This document shows, piece by piece, positions 18,165 through 26,332 of a stretch of DNA of 64,000 bases (its first letter is position 1; each line of letters opens with the position of its first letter). The notes beneath the pieces are model-generated. The model saw nothing but the letters and a program-made list of their open reading frames with translations, was not told where the DNA came from and searched no databases. The stretch comes from CAUZIZ01 sp965218775 (GTDB lineage Bacteria > Acidobacteriota > UBA6911 > RPQK01 > JAJDTT01). The stretch is taken from assembly GCA_965218775.1 (NCBI GenBank), contig CBDCLS010000004.1, forward strand, positions 186,001 through 250,000, read 5' to 3'. A program made the translations under genes and the position numbers.

Positions 18165-19874
18165 CTAATCTTCTTCTAGACGCAGAGCGGCAGCTGCAAG
18201 TCCCAGGGTCGACCAGATCATCAAGTAGGTCGGAGTGAATTCCAGAAAGTAGTCGAAGAACCCGTGCACAAGAATTGCCAACGCGGCGGCTGAGACTCCG
18301 AGGGCGTAAGGCAGCGTCTGCTGGGATGCCAGTTTCCACTGGCGGCGCAAAACCAACACTAGCCTCCACAGAAACCACAGAAAGAGGCTCCCACCCAGCA
18401 GGCCGGTACAGACGAAGAACTCGAGATAGAGATTATTCGTATGGTAGCTCCGATCCCAGATCTCCAGTCCGGCGTAGCGACCGTAGAGGAGACGGAAGTT
18501 GTCGGGGCCGACTCCGAGAATTGGATTTGCCGCAATCATCTCCAGCGCCGTAGACCAGAGTTGCCAACGGCTCAAGACAAAACGGGGGGTGGGCATGGCT
18601 GCCAGTGGCCTGGTGGGCAGTCGTTTGCTCACTGGTCCTCTGACTTCGACGCGCGTATAGGCGCCGGGGGAACTCTCAAGACTGAACCAGAAGAGACCCT
18701 CCCGGAGCATATCCCAGACAAGTAGATATTGCCCTGGGAGGTAAGGAGCTTGAACCCTGGCTTCCACCGAGACAGCCTGACCCGCTTCAACCTTGTGCGG
18801 CAAGTCCGTTCTCAGGCCTTCGAAGTCAGGGACTCGCAATGTTGTCGGATCCAGCCAGTGGTAGGAAAGCCGCGTGGGTGACGTCTCTTTCGGGTTCCAG
18901 GGGGCGAGGCCTGTATTCGTTATGATCAGCTCCACCTCCTCAAACTGGCCTGGCCGCAGCTCCAGCGCCTCGGGTACGCGGTACTCAGCCCGGTACCAGT
19001 TGTCGAGGCTCTGGGTCGTCAGCCGCAACCAATACGCAGCAGGTTCCGACCCGACGCGATAGGCAAAAACGGAACCAAGTGCGAGGCTCAAGCCAACAAT
19101 GGCGGCGAGTCCCCGATCGAGACGGCGAGCGCGCCACCACAGGAAAGCTAAAGTCAACAGCACCGCCCCCAAACTCAGCAGACCGCTTCGAGTGAGGCTT
19201 AGGATGATGCAGTTTCCGATCAACACCAAGGCCGCAAAGACCAGACCCAAGAGGCCCCAACGTCGAGTCTGAGCTGTCATCAGGAGGAGCGCACAGGTCA
19301 ATCCGAAGATCACTTCCAGATACATAGAGGTGACCGTGGGATAGGGCAGGGTGGACGTGATTCGTGGCACTCCTGCTGCCCACGAGGAGCTGGGGCGATA
19401 GGGACGCAGTAATTCCTCGACCCCTTTCACTTGTTGGTACTCGAGAAGACCCAACACACTGACACAGGTGCCGACCAGTGCCAGGGTAATCAGGGCGCCG
19501 TTAAGACGGAGACGGCTGTTGACGGCGTTGGCGACGAGGAGAAACACAGAGAAACCGACCAGAAAGCGCCCAATAAAACGGAGCGATTGCGTGGTATGCT
19601 CGGACGCCATCAGGGCAGAGACAAGCATGACGGCTACCAGACAGAGGGCCGGAGCAGTGAAAGCGGTCTTCAGCTGAATCGGTTGCCTTGCCAGAACCGT
19701 CCAGGCGATCCAAGCCGAGAGGGCCGTGAGAACGACAGCCTCGAGGTTACTTAGTTCCTGTCCGGGAAGGGAGAGGGCAGGCTGCAGTCGCTCGAAAGGG
19801 GTACTGAGAAAGATGGCTATGGTGGCGGCGTAGGGAATCCACGCCACAGGGAGATCATCGGGTGAGGCTCGCAT
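18165..19874 (-). CDS. O-antigen ligase / polymerase (Wzy/WaaL-like) with periplasmic beta-domain
   Basis: 569 aa, about 10-12 membrane helices. The signature near residue 450, 'NPILGVGPDNFRLLYGRY', with 'RSYHTNNLYLEFFVCTG', is the periplasmic catalytic region of the Wzy_C family, which ligates or polymerises polyprenyl-linked glycans. Unusually, residues ~290-412 form a soluble insert with a CARDB-like pattern ('FEEVELIITNTGLAPWNP', 'AGQAVSVEARVQAPYLPGQY'). That insert lies in the periplasmic loop before the catalytic loop. It may bind donor glycan or acceptor; this is an inference. The gene is divergent from the GT39-like gene at 19993. Confidence 0.85.
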   Translation of the reverse strand: MRASPDDLPVAWIPYAATIAIFLSTPFERLQPALSLPGQELSNLEAVVLTALSAWIAWTVLARQPIQLKTAFTAPALCLVAVMLVSALMASEHTTQSLRFIGRFLVGFSVFLLVANAVNSRLRLNGALITLALVGTCVSVLGLLEYQQVKGVEELLRPYRPSSSWAAGVPRITSTLPYPTVTSMYLEVIFGLTCALLLMTAQTRRWGLLGLVFAALVLIGNCIILSLTRSGLLSLGAVLLTLAFLWWRARRLDRGLAAIVGLSLALGSVFAYRVGSEPAAYWLRLTTQSLDNWYRAEYRVPEALELRPGQFEEVELIITNTGLAPWNPKETSPTRLSYHWLDPTTLRVPDFEGLRTDLPHKVEAGQAVSVEARVQAPYLPGQYLLVWDMLREGLFWFSLESSPGAYTRVEVRGPVSKRLPTRPLAAMPTPRFVLSRWQLWSTALEMIAANPILGVGPDNFRLLYGRYAGLEIWDRSYHTNNLYLEFFVCTGLLGGSLFLWFLWRLVLVLRRQWKLASQQTLPYALGVSAAALAILVHGFFDYFLEFTPTYLMIWSTLGLAAAALRLEED

Positions 19875-19992
19875 CGCTGCGATTTTACTGTGTCATGCCC
19901 TCGGATGAGAACAGGCTATCTACTTCTCCAGCAAGTCTGCCGACCTTGATCCATTCACGCCCAGGCCGTGGTTATGGTAAAAAAGCTACTCA

Positions 19993-21528
19993 TTGGATCA
20001 AGAGGAGCACGGCGTCAATTTTCGAAACAGGGCCACCTACGCAGACTTCCTCAAGCTGATTCTTTTCTCTCTGACGCTCCGCTGCATCGTTCTGTTGGCG
20101 TTCCCAGCACCCTACGGCAACGACGGCTTCGGGAGGATCTACTTCAGCGACCAGTTGTTCCTTTCCCACTGGCTGCCTCTGACGCAGCTCATCGTCCAGC
20201 TTGGTGCTCAGTTGTCAGATGGCATACTGCCTATCCGGCTCCTCTTCGCCGTTTGCGGTTCCTTGGCTGCCTGCGGCTTCTATCTCTATCTGAGACTCTT
20301 CCTCGACCGAGGACTGGCACTCCTGGGGGGGCTTCTGTTTTCGGTCAATCCTCTCTACCTGATGCTCTCACTGATGCCCTATCAAGACGTGCTCTTCCTG
20401 GGACTCTTCTACGCTGCCCTCGCCGTTCTCTTGAGAAAGACTCCCCCGCTCCGGTCCCATCTTGGTTCCCTGCTATATGGGCTGGCCTCGCTGACGAGGT
20501 ACGAGAGCTGGTTCCTGATCCCGCTGCTCATATTCTGGAAGGCCAGAATCGAAAACCCGGGCAGCCCTCTCTCGGGAAAAATCAGGGGGCTGCTGCGAGC
20601 GACAATCTTTTTCGCCTGGGCGCCCCTGCTCTGGTTCTTTCTCAGCTTCATCCACTGGGGAAGATGGGATGGTTTCCTCTTCCAGACACAGGATCAATCC
20701 TTTTACGCCTGGAATCCTCATGGCGACCTCATCTGGATTGTCGAGTATCTGGCTCGGATGCTTTATTGGATCGGGCTTTTCGGCTCTCCCATAGTACTCT
20801 TCTCGGCTTGGACCCTCTTCAGCTGGATCTCTGGCGGGGAACGGCCATACCCTGCCCAGCGACTGCTCATGTTGTTCGGATCGCTGGTCCTCTTCTTCTT
20901 CCTCTTCATCATTGGAAAGGAGCACGACACGGTCTTTCGGTTTGTGACGATTCCCCTGAGTATCGTCCTGCTCATGACAGTTGTGGGTCTGGGCAAGGCG
21001 AGGGACTGGATGGCGAAGCGGAAGCCGGACTGGTCTGGGCGATTGGGTCCAGTGGAGCTGGTCTTCCTTTTTACCGCGTTGATTGTTTACGCAGCAGTGC
21101 CCATGGCCAGTCTGGACGGGAATGCTGAGTTTAGTGATCCCTTTCTGATCGCCCGGCACCTGGATGCAATCGTTCAAGCGGACCAGAAGGTCTTGGTAGT
21201 GGCCGATCGGTCGCGAGACCTTTCAGATGCCGCTCCTCTCGCGTATCAGCGAGTAGTGGCCCAGTCACGCCTGGGGCGCGATCGAATCTTGGCAGCCGGA
21301 CTGCTTCAATCCGACGACCCCGCCAAGCTGAGTGAGTATGCGCGGGAAGCGGGAATCGCCTACCTGGTGATATTTGAAAACTTCGAACCCTGGCTAGCCG
21401 CCGACATTTTCTTTGCCAACCTGCCCAGAGTGGGACTCCATCAAGTAGAGTCCGTTCTGAAGTTGGACACTGCGGTGATCTACAGGGTTTTCCTTCGGTC
21501 ACCTGAAATGGACCCTTTGAAGAACTGA
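19993..21528 (+). CDS. GT39/ArnT-like membrane glycosyltransferase
   Basis: 511 aa from TTG 19993; a stop at 19978 limits upstream options and no good ribosome site is visible, so the start is uncertain. About 10 transmembrane helices and a first loop with 'YGNDGFGRIYFSDQ' resemble polyprenyl-phosphate-sugar dependent GT-C enzymes (GT39/GT83). 'NPLYLMLSLMPYQD' and 'SLTRYESWFLIPLL' fit conserved loop segments. It likely transfers a sugar from a lipid carrier to protein or lipid outside the inner membrane. It lies 6 bp before a related gene. Confidence 0.75.
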   Translation: MDQEEHGVNFRNRATYADFLKLILFSLTLRCIVLLAFPAPYGNDGFGRIYFSDQLFLSHWLPLTQLIVQLGAQLSDGILPIRLLFAVCGSLAACGFYLYLRLFLDRGLALLGGLLFSVNPLYLMLSLMPYQDVLFLGLFYAALAVLLRKTPPLRSHLGSLLYGLASLTRYESWFLIPLLIFWKARIENPGSPLSGKIRGLLRATIFFAWAPLLWFFLSFIHWGRWDGFLFQTQDQSFYAWNPHGDLIWIVEYLARMLYWIGLFGSPIVLFSAWTLFSWISGGERPYPAQRLLMLFGSLVLFFFLFIIGKEHDTVFRFVTIPLSIVLLMTVVGLGKARDWMAKRKPDWSGRLGPVELVFLFTALIVYAAVPMASLDGNAEFSDPFLIARHLDAIVQADQKVLVVADRSRDLSDAAPLAYQRVVAQSRLGRDRILAAGLLQSDDPAKLSEYAREAGIAYLVIFENFEPWLAADIFFANLPRVGLHQVESVLKLDTAVIYRVFLRSPEMDPLKN

Positions 21529-21534
21529 GCTTCG

Positions 21535-23046
21535 ATGTCGGACCGCGTACTTCTCAAACAGTACATCCTCCTGTCCGTGGGTGCTGCCACCGTGGCGGCA
21601 TTGGTAAGGTTCTGGAACCTTTCTAGTCTAGGCCTTACCCATTTTGACGAGGGATCCTACGTCATGGCCGCCAGGTGGCTGGCCACCCTAGGGAAAGAGG
21701 GCTGGATCTACCAGGCCGGCCATTCTCCCGGGCTCTTTCCCACAGTCGTTGGAATCTTCTTCTGGCTTTTCGGTATTTCCGACTCCTCGGCGATCGCAGC
21801 ATCGGCTGTATCGGGAAGCTTGATGGTTGGCTTCCTCTGCTTTCTCGGTTCCTACTGGCTGGGTCCCCGGGTCGGAGTGGTGTCTGCCCTGCTTCTAGCC
21901 AGCTGTGAGTATCATGTGATCTACTCGAGGCTAGCTCTCACCGACGCCACCTTTACCCTCCTCTTCTGGGCCGCCTTGGCCTCCCTATTTCACGCCACCC
22001 AGGTGCGGAGCAGAGGTTGGTTCCTCTTGGGGGGAACGTTGACAGGCCTTTGCTGGAACACCAAATACCACGGCTTCTTTCCCTTGCTCGTAATCGCAGT
22101 CTGGCTCCTCATCATCTGGGGAGCCTGTTTCTTCAGCTCCCGATCCCAGGCTGGTCGGTCGCAGCCTTTCCGCCCGGCTGACCTGCTGCTTGCAGCCGCT
22201 GCTGCGCTGCTGCTTTACCTCCCCTGGCTTCTCTACGTCGAGTTTACGGTGGGCTATCGTTCCATCTTGGAGGGACAGTTGAGCCATTCGCTGACCCTGG
22301 GGTCCCTGTTCCTCACGACGCCACAGACTCTGTGGTTCTATCTAAGCTCCTGGGTCTCTCCTCCGATGCTCCTTCTTGCTCTGATCGGGCTCCTGCTGGC
22401 CCTGTCCGCTCGAGAAAGAGCCTTGCAGTTCACGGCCATTGCCTGCGGGTTACTGGCGACAGCTATCCTGTTCTATCTGAGCTTTCCGCGGCTGATCCTA
22501 CCGGTGATCCCCGGTATTTGCTTACTCAGCGGCTATGCACTGGTTTCGATTTGCGGAAAAGTTTCCCCGACTCGAGCAGTGGGACTGCTTTCGTTGGGGA
22601 CAACAATCGTTCTGACTTGGAACCTGCTTCAGATTCTGCCCCTGGTCAACCTCAAAACTGACGCTTATCGGCGCACCGCTATCTACTTGAGGGACTTTCG
22701 GGAGCCTGTGATCACGCAGCTGAAGAAGAGCTACTACTTTTATGAGGAGAGCCAATCTCTGGAAATTCGCTGGCAGGATCTAGATGAGTTGGACGCGCTG
22801 ATCAGGCGGTCGGCATCGGTCATCGTAGCGGTTGATCCAATCATCCACAAGTTGAAGGAAGAGCACGCCTGGGTTGAGAAGCATCGCGCCGAACTCAGCC
22901 TGCTGCGTAGTTTTGAAGTGAGAATGTACGAACCGCTCTACTACCAGGGCTTCGATCCCAATCTCGGCTTTGAGAACCTACCCCGCTTCGTCGCGCCCCC
23001 GGTGCCGGGGGAAACCCGGATAGAGGTTTATCGGCTGTCGAAATAG
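21535..23046 (+). CDS. GT39-like (ArnT/PMT superfamily) glycosyltransferase
   Basis: 503 aa from ATG 21535, 6 bp after the preceding GT-C gene, so probably co-transcribed. The early loop 'GLTHFDEGSYVMAARW' carries the acidic DE pair typical of the GT39/ArnT catalytic site, and 'HSPGLFPTVVGIFFWLFG' matches the PGL-like second motif. About 10 helices are followed by a C-terminal ~120-residue soluble part. The predicted role is glycosyl transfer from a polyprenyl-phosphate donor at the periplasmic face; donor and acceptor are unknown. A G/C-rich inverted repeat follows the stop. Confidence 0.8.
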   Translation: MSDRVLLKQYILLSVGAATVAALVRFWNLSSLGLTHFDEGSYVMAARWLATLGKEGWIYQAGHSPGLFPTVVGIFFWLFGISDSSAIAASAVSGSLMVGFLCFLGSYWLGPRVGVVSALLLASCEYHVIYSRLALTDATFTLLFWAALASLFHATQVRSRGWFLLGGTLTGLCWNTKYHGFFPLLVIAVWLLIIWGACFFSSRSQAGRSQPFRPADLLLAAAAALLLYLPWLLYVEFTVGYRSILEGQLSHSLTLGSLFLTTPQTLWFYLSSWVSPPMLLLALIGLLLALSARERALQFTAIACGLLATAILFYLSFPRLILPVIPGICLLSGYALVSICGKVSPTRAVGLLSLGTTIVLTWNLLQILPLVNLKTDAYRRTAIYLRDFREPVITQLKKSYYFYEESQSLEIRWQDLDELDALIRRSASVIVAVDPIIHKLKEEHAWVEKHRAELSLLRSFEVRMYEPLYYQGFDPNLGFENLPRFVAPPVPGETRIEVYRLSK

Positions 23047-23063
23047 CGTTCTCTTCGCCCTTG

Positions 23064-23188
23064 CCCTTGCCTTTGCCCGTGCCCTTGTCCTGACTTCGTC
23101 CGGAGATACCGAGACAGACTGAAACGTGGTGAAGAGCGGGGAGATTACTGGAAATGGGCGAGGGCACGGGCACGGGCAAAGGCAAGGG
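23064..23188. repeat. Inverted repeat of CCCTTGCC-type words
   Basis: A perfect 21-bp inverted repeat (left 23064-23084, right 23168-23188) built of CCCTTGCCTTTGCCC-like words encloses about 83 bp. It lies between the convergent GT39 and tatC genes and could act as a bidirectional terminator. Similar words recur around the four-helix-bundle cassette at 60503-61103 and as a single tract at 34681-34740. Confidence 0.75.
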
Positions 23189-23224
23189 GGGATGGGAAAT
23201 ACGCAGTGGGGTGGTTTTTCTCGC

Positions 23225-24127
23225 CTAGTCTTCGAAGGCTCGGTCGCGGCGGCGCTTGAAGACCCAGGAGACACAGATACTGATCAGGTAGAGGAGCACC
23301 ATGGGAACGGCCCAGAAGAACAGGTTCAAGGCGTCTGCGGTAGGGGAGACGACGGCGGCGATAACCATGATCAGGAGGAAAGCGTAGCGGAAGTTCCTCC
23401 AGAGAAACCGTGGCGTTAGCATCCCGAAGATGGAAAGAAATGCCACCAGCACCGGCATCTGAAAAATCAGCCCCATGCCCAGGATGATGACTGTTTCAAA
23501 TTTGAAAAACTCGACGGCACTGATCATCGGCTCAAAGTTCTTCCCGAACTCGTTGATCAGAAAGTCGAGTGCGACGGGAAGGATGATGTAGTAGGCGAAC
23601 ATGCCGCCCAACAGGAAGAGAACGGTCGAGGAGCTGAGGAAAGGAAGGACATAGCCTTTCTCTTTGCGATAGAGACCGGGAGCAATGAACAGCCAGAGTT
23701 GGAACAGAAGATACGGGGCCGCCACGAAAATCGCGCAGACGAAGGACACCTTCAAGTAGATGGTAAAGGCCTCCGTCGGCTTGATGACGACGAGCTTGTC
23801 CACCGCTCCTTTGATGGGTTCGGCCAGGAACTCGAAGATAGGCTCACGAAAGAACCAGGAAAGACAAAAAGTAACGGCTACCGCGATGGCGGCGTGGAGC
23901 AGGCGCTTACGAAGCTCGTCCAGGTGCTCCAAGAAGGTCATCTTGGCACCCAGCTCCAGTTCCTCGTCTGGGAGCTCGTCGCCACTATCCGGGGGAGGGG
24001 GGCTGGGCGGCGGTCCTGGGCTGGCAGGCACCAACCCGCCTTCGGGTTCTTGCTCCTCGGAGGGAGAAGACGGAGATTCGAAATCGTCTGGAGGATCGAG
24101 CGGCGGATTGCCGGAAGATTCCATCAT
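23225..24127 (-). CDS. tatC: Sec-independent protein translocase TatC
   Basis: 300 aa. An unusually long acidic and Pro-rich cytoplasmic N-terminus (~60 residues) precedes the TatC core, which starts 'MTFLEHLDELRKRLLHA'. Six membrane helices follow, with 'YLLFQLWLFIAPGLYRKEK' and 'MPVLVAFLSIFGMLTPRFLW' typical of the family. TatC recognises twin-arginine signal peptides and assembles with TatA/TatB to export folded proteins. It follows tatA by about 94 bp on the same strand. Confidence 0.93.
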   Translation of the reverse strand: MMESSGNPPLDPPDDFESPSSPSEEQEPEGGLVPASPGPPPSPPPPDSGDELPDEELELGAKMTFLEHLDELRKRLLHAAIAVAVTFCLSWFFREPIFEFLAEPIKGAVDKLVVIKPTEAFTIYLKVSFVCAIFVAAPYLLFQLWLFIAPGLYRKEKGYVLPFLSSSTVLFLLGGMFAYYIILPVALDFLINEFGKNFEPMISAVEFFKFETVIILGMGLIFQMPVLVAFLSIFGMLTPRFLWRNFRYAFLLIMVIAAVVSPTADALNLFFWAVPMVLLYLISICVSWVFKRRRDRAFED

Positions 24128-24221
24128 CGGCGGCTAGGATTGTTTGGCAAGTAAGTAGCTGCTGCGTGGTGGGACGCGGTGGGATACTATCTCAGCGGTT
24201 TCGGAAAGATCCCGTCGAAAC

Positions 24222-24434
24222 TCAACTGTCAATATCCTTTTGGAGGCGTCGCAGCTCTTCTTCCTCGGTTTGCACTTCCTCTTCCCAGGTTCTCTTCAAC
24301 TCGTTCGACGCCCGTTTGAACTCGGCCAGTCCTTTTCCAAGAGACTTGCCCAGATCGGGAAGTTTCCTAGGCCCAAAGACGATCAAGGCAATGACAAAGA
24401 TGACAAGCACCTCGGAAAAACCCAGATTCCACAT
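24222..24434 (-). CDS. tatA: Twin-arginine translocase subunit TatA/TatB
   Basis: 70 aa: one N-terminal membrane helix ('[19 protein letters not shown]'), the [16 protein letters not shown] hinge and amphipathic helix, then an acidic tail. The length and FGP motif fit TatA; a TatB-like role cannot be excluded because only one such gene is present here. It lies directly upstream of tatC and forms the pore or channel partner. Confidence 0.9.
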   Translation of the reverse strand: MWNLGFSEVLVIFVIALIVFGPRKLPDLGKSLGKGLAEFKRASNELKRTWEEEVQTEEEELRRLQKDIDS

Positions 24435-24584
24435 AATCTCTACTGCCCCCTGCTCATGAGTCTATGACAGGGGGTAAAAGCAAGTCAACCACCTGGGTGA
24501 GAGCATCCACCTTCGCGCGTGTCGTCGAAGTGCTATACTGAATGTTTACAATGCTGAAACTGAAACTGAAGAAGGAGTAAGCCG

Positions 24585-26258
24585 TTGAGACGCCCAGCCG
24601 AAGAGAAGAGGAGCCGGCTCACATTGCTTCTGCTACTGGCCATAGTGAGTACAACCATCCTTGGCGGATGGTTCGGCGAAAGGGTCAACGCGGGAACCCC
24701 TCTTGAGGAAGAGACGCAGAAGCTCCTGAAGAGCTTCACCCAGACGCTGGCTATCGTCGAATCAGACTTCGCCCACGAGCCCGACACCGAAGAACTTCTG
24801 GAGAGTGCGATTCGAGGATTGCTGAGATCGCTGGACCCGCACAGCTCCTTCTTCTCTCGAACCGATTACAAGCGGTTGCGGGAAGAGCAACAGGGGAAAT
24901 ACTACGGTTTGGGCATCACCATAAGGGCAGAGTCGCCAGGCAGTGGCCGCGTCGTTGTGGTTGATCCGCCAGCCTCCGGAACGCCTGCATACAAGGTTGG
25001 GATCCGTGCCGGTGACGTGATCGCGAAAATTGAGGGCGAGTCGATTCAGGATTGGAACCTGATGGAAGACGTGATCCCCAACCTGAAGGGTCCCAAGGGG
25101 ACCAAGGTCAACATCACAATCGAGCGGGCCGGTGTGCCCGAACCCATCGAGATGAGCGTCGAGCGAGACGAGATTCCGCTTTACACCATAAAGTATGCGT
25201 TCCATCTCGACGCTACTACGGGTTACATCAAGATCGAGAAGTTCTCCGAAACCACCAGCAAGGAGCTTGATGAGGCTTTGGAGAAACTGAATGAATCCGA
25301 GCTCGAGGCGCTCATTCTAGATCTGCGTGACAATACTGGTGGAGCACTCAGTCAAGCCATCGAGGTGACCGATCGGTTCATCGAGAAGGGGCAGCTGGTC
25401 GTAAAGACGAGGATGCGACGGGGTAAGGGCCACGAGTATCTGGCCCCTCGCGGTCGCCGCCATGACTATCCGATGGTGGTCCTGATCAACCAGAACAGTG
25501 CCAGCGCCAGCGAAATCGTGGCAGGGGCGCTCCAAGACCATGACCGGGCACTGATCGTGGGCGAAACCAGTTTTGGGAAGGCCCTGGTACAGACGATCTA
25601 TCCCCTGGAAAGAAACAGGGGGTTGGCCCTGACCACCGGCAAGTACTACACCCCATCCGACCGTCTGATTCAGCGCAGCTATTCAGAGAGTTTTTATGAC
25701 TATTTCTGGGGAGTCCGCAACCGGGAACCGGATGAGAGTGAACGGACGGTGTCTCACACGGATAGTGGTAGGACGGTGTTTGGAGGGGGCGGAATCACCC
25801 CCGATGAGAAGGTCACAGCTGAGCGGTTGAGCAAACTCCTGCGGCAGATCAGGCGCAAGAGCCTTTTCCAGAAGTTCGCCGAGAGATTGGTGGACGGAGA
25901 GATTGTATCTGACGTCCGCTTCCACTACACACCTAAGGAAAGAGGCGAGTTGACCCGCGAAGACAAAGCTAGATTGAAGGATGAGCTGGTGATCTCCGAG
26001 CAGGTCCTGGCTCGTTTCCAGGAGCTCCTCAAGGAGAACGAAGTAGAGTTCTCCGAGGAGACACTCAGCCAAGATCGCCACCTGATCGAGAATCTTTTGA
26101 AGCAGAGGTTATTTGCCAAGCTTCTCGACGACGAGGAAGGGAAAAGAGTCTCGCTGGAAATCGATCGACAGCTTCAGCGGGGGCTGGAGCTCCTACCAAG
26201 AGCCCGCGCGCTGTTCCAGAATGTAGTTGCAAAAAAGCAGGCAGACTCCTTACAATGA
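24585..26258 (+). CDS. ctpA: S41 family carboxy-terminal processing protease (CtpA-like)
   Basis: 557 aa from TTG 24585, with AAGGAG nine bases upstream. A signal/anchor helix (residues ~11-30) is followed by the protease N-domain, a PDZ domain (~100-190: 'YYGLGITIR', 'KVGIRAGDVIAKIEGES') and the S41 core. The Ser/Lys dyad is Ser307 in 'NQNSASASEIVAGAL' and Lys332 in 'GETSFGKALVQ'. The enzyme trims or degrades periplasmic proteins from their C-termini. The C-terminal ~150 residues extend past the core as a helical tail. It is divergent from tatA. Confidence 0.92.
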   Translation: MRRPAEEKRSRLTLLLLLAIVSTTILGGWFGERVNAGTPLEEETQKLLKSFTQTLAIVESDFAHEPDTEELLESAIRGLLRSLDPHSSFFSRTDYKRLREEQQGKYYGLGITIRAESPGSGRVVVVDPPASGTPAYKVGIRAGDVIAKIEGESIQDWNLMEDVIPNLKGPKGTKVNITIERAGVPEPIEMSVERDEIPLYTIKYAFHLDATTGYIKIEKFSETTSKELDEALEKLNESELEALILDLRDNTGGALSQAIEVTDRFIEKGQLVVKTRMRRGKGHEYLAPRGRRHDYPMVVLINQNSASASEIVAGALQDHDRALIVGETSFGKALVQTIYPLERNRGLALTTGKYYTPSDRLIQRSYSESFYDYFWGVRNREPDESERTVSHTDSGRTVFGGGGITPDEKVTAERLSKLLRQIRRKSLFQKFAERLVDGEIVSDVRFHYTPKERGELTREDKARLKDELVISEQVLARFQELLKENEVEFSEETLSQDRHLIENLLKQRLFAKLLDDEEGKRVSLEIDRQLQRGLELLPRARALFQNVVAKKQADSLQ

Positions 26259-26332
26259 TCCCCGTCTTGGCGTCTGACACGTCTCGTGACAGGCCCTTGT
26301 CCTAAGACCAGGAACATCTGGAGGAGAGAATC

